Part shown: one piece after another, positions 20,914-30,872 of the stretch | How the letters are laid out: each line of letters starts with the position of its first letter | Numbering within the stretch: the first letter of the stretch is position 1 | From: Usnea hakonensis | Lineage: Eukaryota > Ascomycota > Lecanoromycetes > Lecanorales > Parmeliaceae | Assembly (NCBI GenBank): GCA_013423325.1 | Contig: BLJB01000015.1 | Location: forward strand, 52,931-116,930 | Length of the DNA: 64,000 nucleotides | Direction of reading: 5' to 3' | Position numbers and translations under genes: made by a program | Notes under the pieces: generated by a model | Databases searched by the model: none | What the model was told of the DNA's origin: nothing | What the model saw: the letters and a program-made list of their open reading frames with translations, nothing else

Positions 20914-21151
20914 TGTAGGCATGGAGTTTCCATATCTACATGCGGAAGTTCTTTCCGCATTCGGAAGAAGTTCCTTCCGAACTTCCGGCCTCTGCCGAGG
21001 CAATTATGTAGCAGACTTATACCTGATTCTTACATAGTAGTAATGCAATGCAATGGAATCAATGACACGGTTCTGAATACTTCTTCTGAATACTTCTAGT
21101 GTGCTTCCGAAGTGCTGGGAATTACTTTGCTCATTTCCCGGGTGGCTTACA
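20914..21151 (+). repeat. 3' LTR (238 bp)
   Basis: Identical in my reading to 12031-12268. It is followed by the CCGC duplication (21152-21155). Transcript termination and polyadenylation of the element are expected here. Its promoter activity could also read out toward glutamate decarboxylase, whose ATG is 264 bp away. Confidence 0.95.
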
Positions 21152-21415
21152 CCGCGGTCCCACCATTTGTATTATCTGCGCAAGGATCATTACTTGGCAA
21201 TCTGAAGCTCCCTCACACCAATCAAGCTCGAATGCTCAACACGTCAGCGGCACTCGTCCGCATTCCTTGCTCTTGCTTCTTTATCACTCCCTTCCTTGAC
21301 CTTCCCATATCAACTTGATTTCATCTCCAATTTCAGCTACTCTCTCAATTCATACCCCCATTCCGCAAGATCCTACCCTTCACTTCAACTCCGCACACTT
21401 CCACACACCGCAAAT

Positions 21416-23136
21416 ATGGTACATCTCGCTTCTGTTCCCAATGACAAGGCGGCCAATGCTCCCCTAGTCAAGGAAATGGAAGGCTTGAAACTTGAGCCCA
21501 ACGACCACGAAGATGAGGCCACCGCCTCCGTTTATGGTTCTCGCTTCGCTGCCGAGTGTCTTCCTGCACACGAAATGCCGGAGAAGGAAATGCCCAAAGA
21601 GATTGCATACCGTATGATCAGGGATGATTTAAGCTTGGACGGCAATCCTATGCTCAATCTAGCGAGTTTCGTGACGACCTACATGGTATGCCTCCACAAC
21701 CTGGTGCGTTCGCATTGAGCTAGTGCTGATTGAAGCTACCATGCTTAGGAAGAGGAAGTTGAGAAGCTCATGGCTGAGGCTTTGCCCAAAAACTTCATCG
21801 ACTACGAAGAGTATCCTCAGACCGCCGAAATTCAGAATCGCTGTGTCTCAATGATTGCGAGGATGTTCAACGCACCCACCCACGACGAAGAAGAAAATTC
21901 CATGGGAACAAGCACTGTTGGGTCCTCTGAAGCCATCGTACGTAAGATCAGGTCAATTTGGCCAATCGTGTGGGCTGAATATGTCTCAGATGCTAGGGAC
22001 GCTAGCCATGAAGAAGCGCTGGCAGAACAAGCGTAAAGCCGCCGGCAAGGATTATTCCAAGCCCAACATCGTCATGAACTCTGCTGTACAGGTGTGCTGG
22101 GAGAAAGCAGCTCGCTACTTTGAGGTCGAAGAGCGCTACGTCTTCTGCACCGAGGATCGCTACGTGATTGATCCTGCAGAGGCCGTCAATTTGGTAGACG
22201 AGAATACCATTGGTATCTGCGCCATCATCGGCACTACGTATACTGGAGAATATGAAGATGTCAAAGCCATCAACGACCTCCTTGTCGAGAAGGACATCGA
22301 CTGCCCCATCCACGTAGATGCTGCTAGTGGGGGTTTTGTGGCCCCTTTCGTTGTGCCTAACTTACCTTGGGATTTCCGTCTGGAAAAGGTGATTTCAATC
22401 AATGTCTCTGGTCACAAGTATGGCCTGGTAAGCGTACTCAGCTCCCAGATTAAATTGGCAATGAAGGTTTACCGTCTTGCAGGTTTACCCCGGTGTCGGT
22501 TGGGTCGTCTGGCGTTCGCCGGAATACCTTCCTAAAGAACTGGTCTTCAATATCAACTACCTTGGGGCCGACCAAGCCTCTTTCACCCTCAACTTCTCCA
22601 AAGGCGCCTCCCAAGTAATTGGTCAGTACTACCAAATGATTCGTCTTGGCAAGCATGGCTATCGTTCCATCATGCTCAATCTTACCCGTACATCCGACTA
22701 CCTTGCTTCTGCCCTCGAGAAGCTCGGATTTTTGATCATGAGCAAGAAAGGGGGGGAAGGATTGCCGCTCGTGGCCTTTAGGCTGGACCCCAAGGACAAA
22801 CATCACTTCGATGAATTTGCCGTAGCTCACCACTTACGGGAGAGAGGCTGGGTGGTGCCTGCGTACACCATGGCTCCTCACAGCGAGAAACTCAAGCTCA
22901 TGAGGGTCGTTGTCCGTGAAGACTTTTCTCGGGCCAGATGTGACACCCTTGTTGCGGACATCAAGTTGGCAATGGAGTCTTTGAAGGAAATGGACAAGAG
23001 CGCTGTGACCCACCATACCAAGCATGTTAACAAGCACCATACATCGAGCGGGAAATCGAAGGGCACCAATCAGCACTACAAGAGTGAGAAGCACTCGCTC
23101 CAGGGCAAGACTGGAAAAACCCACGCGGTTTGCTAG
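21416..23136 (+). CDS. gad: Glutamate decarboxylase (PLP-dependent)
   Basis: Exons 21416..21685, 21749..21937, 21990..22427 and 22483..23136 give 516 aa. All introns are phase 0 and bounded by GT..AG. The enzyme converts glutamate to GABA and CO2 in the cytosol and feeds the GABA shunt, used in acid and oxidative stress and in spore metabolism. The group II decarboxylase signature is visible: FIDYEEYPQTAEIQNRCVSMIA near the N-terminus, GTSTVGSSEAIMLG (substrate and phosphate binding), HVDAASGGFVAPF (Asp contacting the pyridine nitrogen) and NVSGHKYGL with the PLP lysine at about residue 296. The C-terminal 45 residues form a His/Lys/Ser-rich tail unlike the folded domain. The retrotransposon has displaced everything more than 264 bp upstream of the start. 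Confidence 0.97.
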
Positions 23137-24804
23137 GGAACGCCGAAAAGGATAAGCACCGGTGTGACCGACCGGGTAGATACAACGGCAAATAGAATAT
23201 GAAGCAAGGGTATGCTGGTGTGATGATAAGCGAAGATATTCTCTAGTTTATGTGACCCACAAACAAAAATGATAGCAGGAAATTGATGGAGGAGTCCATG
23301 AAAAGCACCTTTTGAAAACCATGGAAATTCATGGACGTTCCTTTCGCATTCACGAGGCTGTCCCCATATCGGGGCATGCGTCACACTAAATGCCTTAAGC
23401 AACGTGCATAGAGTCACAAGGATGCTTCTCCCCTACTTCCTTGCGCTCTCTTCCATGTCTACTCGACCTGTCGTCCTTGTGTCAAATCCCAAAACACGAT
23501 ATTTACCCATCCTTATGCCTTTGCGGGCTGCTTCTGGATCGTTAGTGTTTTTTCGGCAGGGGTCAATCCCTCGCACATTTATCAATATATCCGATTATGC
23601 AACTGGGCTGGCAACCCTTTCAACTTGCATACGCATTCGGCGCTTGATCCTCGTGCGCCTCGTGCGGCTCTTATCGTTTAATACACCTAGACGTGTAGTC
23701 TTATCGTTGACGGTATCCGAAAATCAATAGCAATTCGGGGTTGTTGTGCGTAGGAGGTCGGATCGGTCGGATCCACAACACCAAGCAAGACGTTGTGAGA
23801 CCAACTTCAGATAATCATGGAGGTGCATTTAGTAGGCTGAGTATTGTAGCCACATCTGAACCAGATCAGGTAAGAAACTGCTTGGCAGGTCTGAGGGACT
23901 GAGGCAAGAGGAGGATTTGCTGATTTTAAATGCATGTGAAAGGGTGAAGGGGAGGGTGGTTTCAGTGGTTCAGCTTTTCGGATTAATCCGGATTATCTGG
24001 GCTCTTCGCCGCACGGGTTGTGGGAGTTTCATGAAGCTTGAAACATAGGATTCATAGAAGGCGATTAGAAGAAGAAAAAATACTTGAGCTATAGAAAAAA
24101 GTCGAGTGTGATATGTAGCTAGTACTCGTACCTACCTTTATGTAATGCAAACACGCGGCATTATTATTATGTGCCTACCTTATGTATTTCATAACGTAGT
24201 GTGCTGCAAGGTACATTACCAAAGTTGGATTCTCATTTTAAGTAGCTCGGTTTCCAATATGGAGGGTAAAGTACTTTTAGGGGATACCTTGTGCACCTTT
24301 TTGAGCCAAAGGACCAAAGCAGACTACACTAAACAGAGGCACAGGCGGAGCCGGGCAAGGCGGAGGCGGAGGCGCAGGACTCAGGACGGAGGACACGCAA
24401 ACCCAAATAAAACCACTTCATCGGCCATCGCATCTTATTACCTCGTATACACCCCTGTCCAACAGTCAGTTATGTTGAATGTTTCATACATATCCTGTAA
24501 TCAACTCAGTCGTTTCCCACACCTTCTGACGACTGAAAAATCCAAAAAAGCATCTTCCTACCTCATACCGACAACCTCACGCCCTCTGGTTTCGCTGGTC
24601 GAATCTCGTCCTTTTACGCAGATCAAACTACTTGGAAGCTCAACGTGTGATATTTGGGACGTACGAGTACGTGCGTACCTCCAAACACTGCCCCCTTGCA
24701 GCCTTCTGGGCAATCATTGTGACCACGCTAAACGCCTTCACGGTGCCAGAACCTCTAGCATCCCGTCCCAAAGTGGTCCCTCTCTCTCCTCTTACTTCCA
24801 TACA
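23137..24804. other. Intergenic region
   Basis: No gene is supported in 1.7 kb. A long open frame begins at 24145 and runs into the glycosyltransferase. Its first 220 codons are low-complexity and I take them as promoter/leader. A short purine-rich GC patch lies at 24340-24385 (repeated GGCGGA units). Confidence 0.55.
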
Positions 24805-26217
24805 ATGTCAGAATACATCAAGTCCATTCTGGCAGACCTTCCTCAGAAATTGCATTCCCTACAGCCTGTCTCTGCTTACCGACCCAATCTTTCCGACATC
24901 CAATTGCCCATAGCCACCTTGCTAGGCAAGAGCAATCTGCCTACACGAAGTTCTAAGGCTTTTATCGCCTTGGCCATACTACTCTTGCTGCTTTTCTGGA
25001 AAGATATCATACAAGATGTTTTCTTGCATGTTTCTACCCGCCGCCTGCCAGTCCCTCTGGTCAAGGTCAGCCCAATCCGAAACGACACCCTGGGGGTGGG
25101 TCTACCGGAACATCTACGACTGCCATACATGGCTAATAGCAAGAGCAGTTTCAAAACATCTTCGTCCTCTCTCTGCCAGAACGCGGCGACCGAAGAGCAC
25201 CTCTCCTCGCTGCCGCAAACGCAACAAACCTTACACTCACCGTGCTCGATGCTATACGAGACAGACAAATTCCCCAGTCGGATTGGCCTCAGGTATGTCC
25301 ATGCCATGCTGTTGCGGGTTCCCAATTGTTGATGGACTTATTAGTGGTGGGGAACAAATAATTGGGTGCCGAAGGAAGGCGAGTTAGGCTGCCTCATGTC
25401 CCATGTGAGGACGTGGAGAAAGTAAGCCGTCGCAACAAAGCCGTCATTAGAATGGGGATCTCCTAACAGTCAAGGCAGAATGATATATGAAAATATCTCG
25501 ACCGCACTAATAATGGAGAGCGATGTCGATTGGGATATGCGGATCAAAGACTCCATGGTTGGAGTAGGTGACGGAGTGAAAGCGATTGCGGATTGGCCAT
25601 TCCCTGACCCTCAACACCCCAGAGACTTCTCCAAAGAATTAAGCCCATACGGAGACAAATGGGATCTCATGTGGATTGGGCATTGCGGCATAAATGCCGA
25701 CGGCAACGGTCGTATCTACGCGTTCAACGATTCTTCTGCCGTCGAGGAAGATCGGGCATGGAATTTCGGCGAAAGGCCCGCGGAGGGGCATCGGCCTCCA
25801 GGTACCCGTATCGTTTTTCAAACCCGCAAAACCGTCTGTACCACCTCCTACGCCATGAGTCTTGAAGGAGCTCGCAAATTTGAGAAGAAATTCAGAGACG
25901 CCAACTCGCCTATTGACTTGAAGTTGTGGGATCATTGTGAACACGATCCAACGACGCGGTGCGTCGGCACATGGCCCCAGATCATCAGCATGACAGAGTC
26001 CCGAACGAATATTAAGCATTCCGGCGGAGGACTTTCCTTTGGACACCAGATCTTGGAAGAGAAGATTGTTGCTGGCAATGGAATCCAAATCTCAGCTAGG
26101 GTTAATGCACATCTTGGATTGGCGGACAAGGGACCGACGCGATGGAAAATGGAATGGGTCACTGGGGAGAAGAAGAAAGAAGAATCAGCTGGTGATTCGA
26201 CAGATGGAAGTGAATAG
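24805..26217 (+). CDS. Glycosyltransferase family 25 (LPS/collagen-type glycosyltransferase-like)
   Basis: Exons 24805..25095, 25149..25292, 25345..25421 and 25479..26217 give 416 aa. Splicing is required, because the GT25 blocks lie in different frames: NIFVLSLPERGDRR (nucleotide-sugar binding start), LTVLDAIRD, ELGCLMSHVRTWRK and LIMESDVDWDMRI, where DVD is the metal-binding D-x-D motif. One hydrophobic segment at about residues 50-70 (FIALAILLLLLFW), after a short N-terminal tail, predicts a type II membrane protein with its catalytic domain in the Golgi lumen. The family transfers sugars (galactose in animals). The fungal acceptor is unknown. I chose the start MSEYIKSILADLPQ because the frame upstream is low-complexity. 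Confidence 0.88.
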
Positions 26218-26827
26218 GCGGAACAGTCTTTGACGCACCCGGCGTGATGCACTCGGCGTTATGGGGGATCATGATACCCATAAAATGTGATTTATAGAGG
26301 TGGACTCCGCTGACATTCGTATGCCTTTGGGCCTTGCATTTTGGTAGCATTGACGCAAGGGAGGAAAGTTTACGACATTCTAAAGCGAGGTGTTGGAGGG
26401 CATTTCAAGGTGGTTGCTGAGGTATCATGAGTATGTTCGGCAGTATCTTGGACTCCCATAGGTTATGGTTTGTGACTGGCCCTTTCCAAGTCATATATGT
26501 AAATTACTTGTCGAATAAAGGATCCGAGTGACCCTTAAGGGCGGCTCGTATTGTAGAGATTATAAAAACACAGACATTGTCCATGAGGAACAAGTCGGGC
26601 TTTATGTCATGTGAGCGAATAGAAGGATGGCTTACCTGATGCGCATAGTCTGCAAGCGCAGCCACGAATGATTGCTCCTTGATGATAGTCGTCCTTTTGA
26701 ATTATGGGACGAATGCCTCCAGGGCTTGACTCTGCTCAAAACAACCTATGTACCCATTCTCATGCTTCTCGACTTCACTGTCCATTCTTCCAAATCGGAG
26801 ATGCCTGGCCCAACCCGACACGACGCT
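26218..26827. other. Convergent 3' intergenic region
   Basis: This lies between two genes that converge. I see no gene. The plus-strand open frame at 26672-27013 is antisense to the last exon of the gene on the right. Confidence 0.6.
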
Positions 26828-28487
26828 TCAGGCCGTCAAAGCGAATTGCTTGAGGTATTCGTAGTCATTGACGTTTGCATTGACTGTTTGCCGGATGACC
26901 TTCGCTCCCTCCGCTCCAAACTTCTCGAGCCACTCGCGGTCTTCTTCTTCGTCACTTTTCGATTTCTTCTTCTTTTGGGCCACATATTTCAGCTCTGTCC
27001 TGAAATGAAATAAACTACAGAAGGTGGAGGGAAGGGAGATCCCAGACCAGAAGCACTTCTGCTTATCAGATAAAAGGGTGAATTGCCTACCTGTGTTCGT
27101 GGTTTAAGATCGCGGCTATGTAAGGCATCTTCGTGAAAGCCTTTCCATTTCTCAAAGGCGTCGCTGGCTTGCTTTTGGTCCTCCTGCGAGTCCCAACTAA
27201 GCATCTGCTCGTGGTATTCAATTCCCACACTGTTACAATAAGCGGTAATGATTCCGGCCGGATCATCGAGTAGATCATCCGCATCGACAATGCATATATC
27301 CACTCCGTCAGCATCGCTATTGATGCCTCTATTCTCGGGATTCTTCTGAGATGCGACTCTAGGGCCCACCTGGCCAACAGCGCGCAAATAGTCAAAGACG
27401 CGTCGAAGCTCGTCATATCCAGCCTCGGAAGGCATGAAGTTGTAGAAGCCAGTGACATCGTCAAGTGGAGGAACGGTACAGCGATAGTAAGAGGGAATGC
27501 TGCAGCGTGGATGGCGAATGAGGAAGGTAAATTGGAACCGACCCAAAATTTCGCTTGGAACCACCGTTGGGTTTCCGGGTTCGGCGTCCGTACCGTAGGG
27601 ATAAGGAGCATGCCTCGCACCATTGGTCACGCAATTGGGGCGATGCTCGAACGTACCGATACCTCGCTCCTTTCTGGCCAGGGAAGGAGCGATTGAAGGT
27701 GGTGCACCATTCGGCGGGACGAGATAATAGATCATATCCTTGATGACGATGCGCTTGTCCTGTCACAGGGTAAGTATACGACGGTCGAAATGCTTTGAAC
27801 ATTCGCAACGACGCAGCTTGGGCCCGAGGGCAGGTATGCAATCTTATTTCAAAAGTCGCATGAAGCAAAACGTTCGATTCGATTGATTTAAACGCGAGTC
27901 GTCGTCGTCGCAAGTAGATCGGGTCATTTGAGAGCGAAAGGGCAAAATGCGGAAGAAAAAAGATGTCAACGTGTGCCACATAAAGAAAGCCAATCCGGAT
28001 CATGCGCGACAAGAAATAGATTCGAAGGTGGGGCAAAATGGGCAGATGCTGAGGCTTGGATAGCAGGGATTGAAGGACTGCCGAAGACTTCAAGGACTGT
28101 AGCATGAAAACACCACATCTTGCTTGCAACGCTGTGCAACGAAGAAGGGTGCTGCAGGAGACGAAGCTACATTGGGAAGGGTGATTCGGACCTCAGCTCC
28201 ATCTTTTTCAATTTTGTCCAGGACTGTGCGAAAGGTCGACTGAGCATGGCCACTGTGCAGCCGGGCTTTTTCATCTTTGTCATACCGCGAACTCAGTCTC
28301 TCGGGGCCATAATAAAAGGCATCGCCAAACGGTTCGTGGATACATTGGAGGGCGTCGCGTCGAGTCATGAAAACCTGTAGTAAGGTGAGCCTTAGGACGA
28401 GTGCCTGGGGTGAGGCTCGATTACTCTTTCAAATGCAGTCGAGCATGAACGTGGATGAGTAGCAACAAAGATTGGTTTATGCAGCAT
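26828..28487 (-). CDS. Sulfotransferase-like P-loop protein
   Basis: Minus-strand exons in transcript order are 28487..28425, 28374..28192, 27759..27091 and 26992..26828 (359 aa). Exon 1 gives MLHKPIFVATHPRSCSTAFE and joins R-VFMTRRDALQ. The HPRSCSTAFER segment is the phosphosulfate-binding loop seen in this sulfotransferase-related family, followed by CIHEPFGDAFYYGPERLS. Exon 3 holds KRIVIKDM and FLIRHPRCSIPSYYRC (RHP with a downstream Ser, the second 3'-phosphate-binding motif). The last exon ends VNDYEYLKQFAL, typical of the family's C-terminus. Substrate and even catalytic activity are unknown for most fungal members. The intron at 27760-28191 (432 bp) is several times longer than the others in the window. 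The exact acceptor of the last intron is less certain than the other sites. Confidence 0.8.
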
Positions 28488-29199
28488 GTTTGGAAGTAGA
28501 CGATGATGAAAGCGATGAACGCTGATTAAATTGGTAATTACTGTCTCTGATCTGTCAAGGCTGTAAGTATTGCGACGAGGTTGCTTTTTTGCTTGCTTGC
28601 TTTCTTACTTCCTTTCTTTTCTTTTTTCCTTTGAGATAATAGTAGCAGTGGTGATAATTAAGGTACCTAATACATACCTTATGTAGGTATATATAGTATG
28701 GTTTGGACGTTTAGTAAAATAAGATACTTTAGGTAGGGTTCCTTGACATATGACTAAAAATGACGATGCTTCGATGCTGTCACCAATCGCCGTTCACCAA
28801 AATTCACTAGCCACAGATGAGATCATCATGAGATCGGCGCTAGCTGTTGACTTCTTCAATTTCCAGTTTCCCTGCCAAGATAAACAAAGACAGAATAGTG
28901 CAGCGCTCGCTACCTTGTTAACCCTACTTCCCTCACTCGACAACATAAAAAATCCAAACCAGCTGCCTCTACTTTTGCTCCTTCTCTTACTTCTGCATTT
29001 GCATTTGCTTCTGCTTCTGTTTTCGCGACAAGACGTCCTGTCAACTCAGCTCAACTCAATTCATCCTTTTCACATCCATGTCTGCATTTCAACTAATTAC
29101 AGCTCTAGCCTACAAATCGTAGGCATTGTCCTGGTTCCCACATCCCAAAATACCCACCCCACCGTCTCCCTACACTTCCCCCTCAATCCTACGATAACA
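28488..29199. promoter_or_regulatory. Divergent intergenic region
   Basis: About 710 bp separate the start codons of the minus-strand sulfotransferase-like gene and the plus-strand sterol isomerase, so both promoters lie here. It contains a T/C-rich run near 28580-28635 and AGGTA/TACCT words at 28660-28690. I see no gene. Confidence 0.6.
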
Positions 29200-30191
29200 A
29201 TGGCAGACTATATCCTCAATGCCACTAGTTTACCTCAGGCCGTCCATCCCTTTTACCCACTCGAAGCCAATATTGTGGGCTATCTAGCCAATCGCTGGTC
29301 CGTCCCAACTTTGTTGGGCATTTTCGCAGCCGGATGGGTTGTCATACTCGGCGTTACCCTTGCTTTGGTCCGGAGCCATAATCCTAATCTGCCTTCGCGT
29401 GAGAAAGCAACCATTCTGTGGTTCGTTCTAAGTGCGTGCACGAGCTCATACACGCCATACGTACTCTTGACAAGCAGCTTGCTAATACTTTCATCCCTAC
29501 CTTAGCTGGCACGATCCACCTCTTCTTCGAGGGTAAGAACAACACAACCTCGTACGCTACGCGTGCCAAAGCTGAGAAGATTAAAAGGATATTTTGCCTT
29601 CAACCATGCAAACATGCCTGGCAAGCAGGATTTGTTTGGACAGCTGTGGAAAGAGTACTCCTTCTCGGACTCCAGATACTTGACCTCTGATCCATTCGTC
29701 CTGTGCATGGAGACGGTCACCGCGGTATGCTCCCTGTTCATTCGTCACGTCTCCAAACTACACGACAAATGCTAAGGACGTCGAGATTTAGATCTGTTGG
29801 GGTCCCATGTCCTTCACTGTCGCATTGCTCATCACTTACGAACATCCTCTCCGTCATCCTCTCCAGGCACTAGTCTCCTTGGGCCAGATCTATGGAGATG
29901 TACTTTACTATGCGACGAGTATGTTTGATCATTATGCCAAGGGCCTTACATACTGTCGGCCTGAAGCGTATTACTTCTGGGGATATTATTTTTTCATGAA
30001 TTTCATCTGGATTGTGATACCAGGAAGTAAGTGCAAACATCCCGTGAATTTGGAGGGAAAGAAAAGACGTTAAGTGGTGCCTCATAGTTTTGCTTTACAG
30101 CAGCATCTCCAAGAGTGCAAAAGCGTTCAAAGTTCTGGACCAGCAGTCCAGAGCAGCGCAGGGCAACAGTAACCTCAAGAAACTGAATTGA
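29200..30191 (+). CDS. Emopamil-binding-protein family sterol isomerase
   Basis: Five exons, 29200..29431, 29506..29532, 29588..29724, 29792..30026 and 30088..30191, give 244 aa. Exon 2 is only 27 bp but encodes the key TGTIHLFFE segment and joins GYFAFNH, giving the family's H-x3-E motif. Later blocks are KEYSFSDSRY, METVTAICWGP (conserved Glu and Thr), ITYEHPLRHPLQ, QIYGDVLYY and FFMNFIWIVIPG (conserved Asn). Four or five hydrophobic helices predict an ER membrane protein. EBP enzymes isomerise delta8 to delta7 sterols. Fungi use ERG2 for ergosterol, so the role of an EBP homologue in this organism is open. The acceptor of intron 4 (CTCATAG at 30081-30087) was chosen because it gives ILLYSSISKSAKAF, which fits the family. 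Confidence 0.88.
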
Positions 30192-30872
30192 ACAACGAGT
30201 CTATCCGCCTATGAAACCCTGCCTTGAGCAGCTCCCAGTCTTGAAGAAATTGTTCCTTTATTCACCGTAGTAATCGCTACAGAGCTTGGCGCATGAACAG
30301 TGTTCCAACATACCTTAGAGCACTAGAGGTTTCAATGCTACATACAAGCTGTTTGGTCGTCTGGAAAAGCTCATTGGATGACCCCAGTACAAAATCACTA
30401 CGAATTTGCGAAACAGAAGACCAGATGTGAGAGACTACTTTGTTCATTTTCAAAATTGTAGTTGTTGTAAGTGTAATTTGTACAGGGCTGCGGTCATTCT
30501 TATTGGTCGAGCAGCGAGACCTCGGTAGTGGAGAATGTGGCGTAACGGCGAAGTGGCGCATTGTTTTCCCGGTTGCTATGGAATTCGACCTTGACAGACA
30601 CTACTTTATGATTTCAGAGATCACGAGACGTGGACTCTTCGTGAGGAGACAGCATCAATACCTAGCTCAAGGCTCGATCTCCAGAACAAGCAGGCGATCC
30701 AGCTTCTAGCCACTGGCCTCAACAAAATATTTACCAATGAAGCTTGCGAAAGGTCCGTAAACACAACGCGTACGACACCGTCAATAGCCTTCTCTCAGTT
30801 TAAAACTACCCGAGACCTATACGCGGACGTAGAACCCGCTGAGGATGTCAATTAATCTCCAACTAGAGCCCA
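30192..30872. other. Intergenic region
   Basis: No gene is supported between the sterol isomerase and the RhoGEF-like gene. Short frames at 30277-30561 (minus) and 30440-30709 (plus) lack any recognisable feature. Confidence 0.55.

Larger units (their letters stand above)
12031..21151 (+). mobile_element. Intact Ty3/gypsy-type LTR retrotransposon (9121 bp)
   Basis: Two 238-bp LTRs that I read as identical base for base bound the element. Both begin TGTAGG and end CTTACA. Flanks share the 4-bp duplication CCGC (12027-12030 and 21152-21155). Between the LTRs are a candidate primer binding site, a leader with six 19-bp repeats, a gag-protease ORF, a pol ORF in the -1 frame (RT, RNase H, integrase in that order, which defines the Ty3/gypsy arrangement), a third ORF, and a polypurine tract abutting the 3' LTR. 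No frame is broken and there is no sign of RIP, so the element looks young and potentially active. It sits between two plus-strand host genes, just upstream of glutamate decarboxylase. Confidence 0.95.

Noticed and set aside
23540..23600. Possible tRNA gene (GGGTCAATCCC-like arm)
   Set aside because: No cloverleaf could be built around it by eye. No tRNA or rRNA gene was found anywhere in the window.
24145..24804. Long N-terminal extension of the glycosyltransferase
   Set aside because: The 220 extra codons are low-complexity promoter-like sequence, and the family normally begins with a short tail before the membrane anchor.
26672..27013. Plus-strand 113-codon frame as a gene
   Set aside because: It is antisense to the last exon of the sulfotransferase-like gene, which has family conservation.
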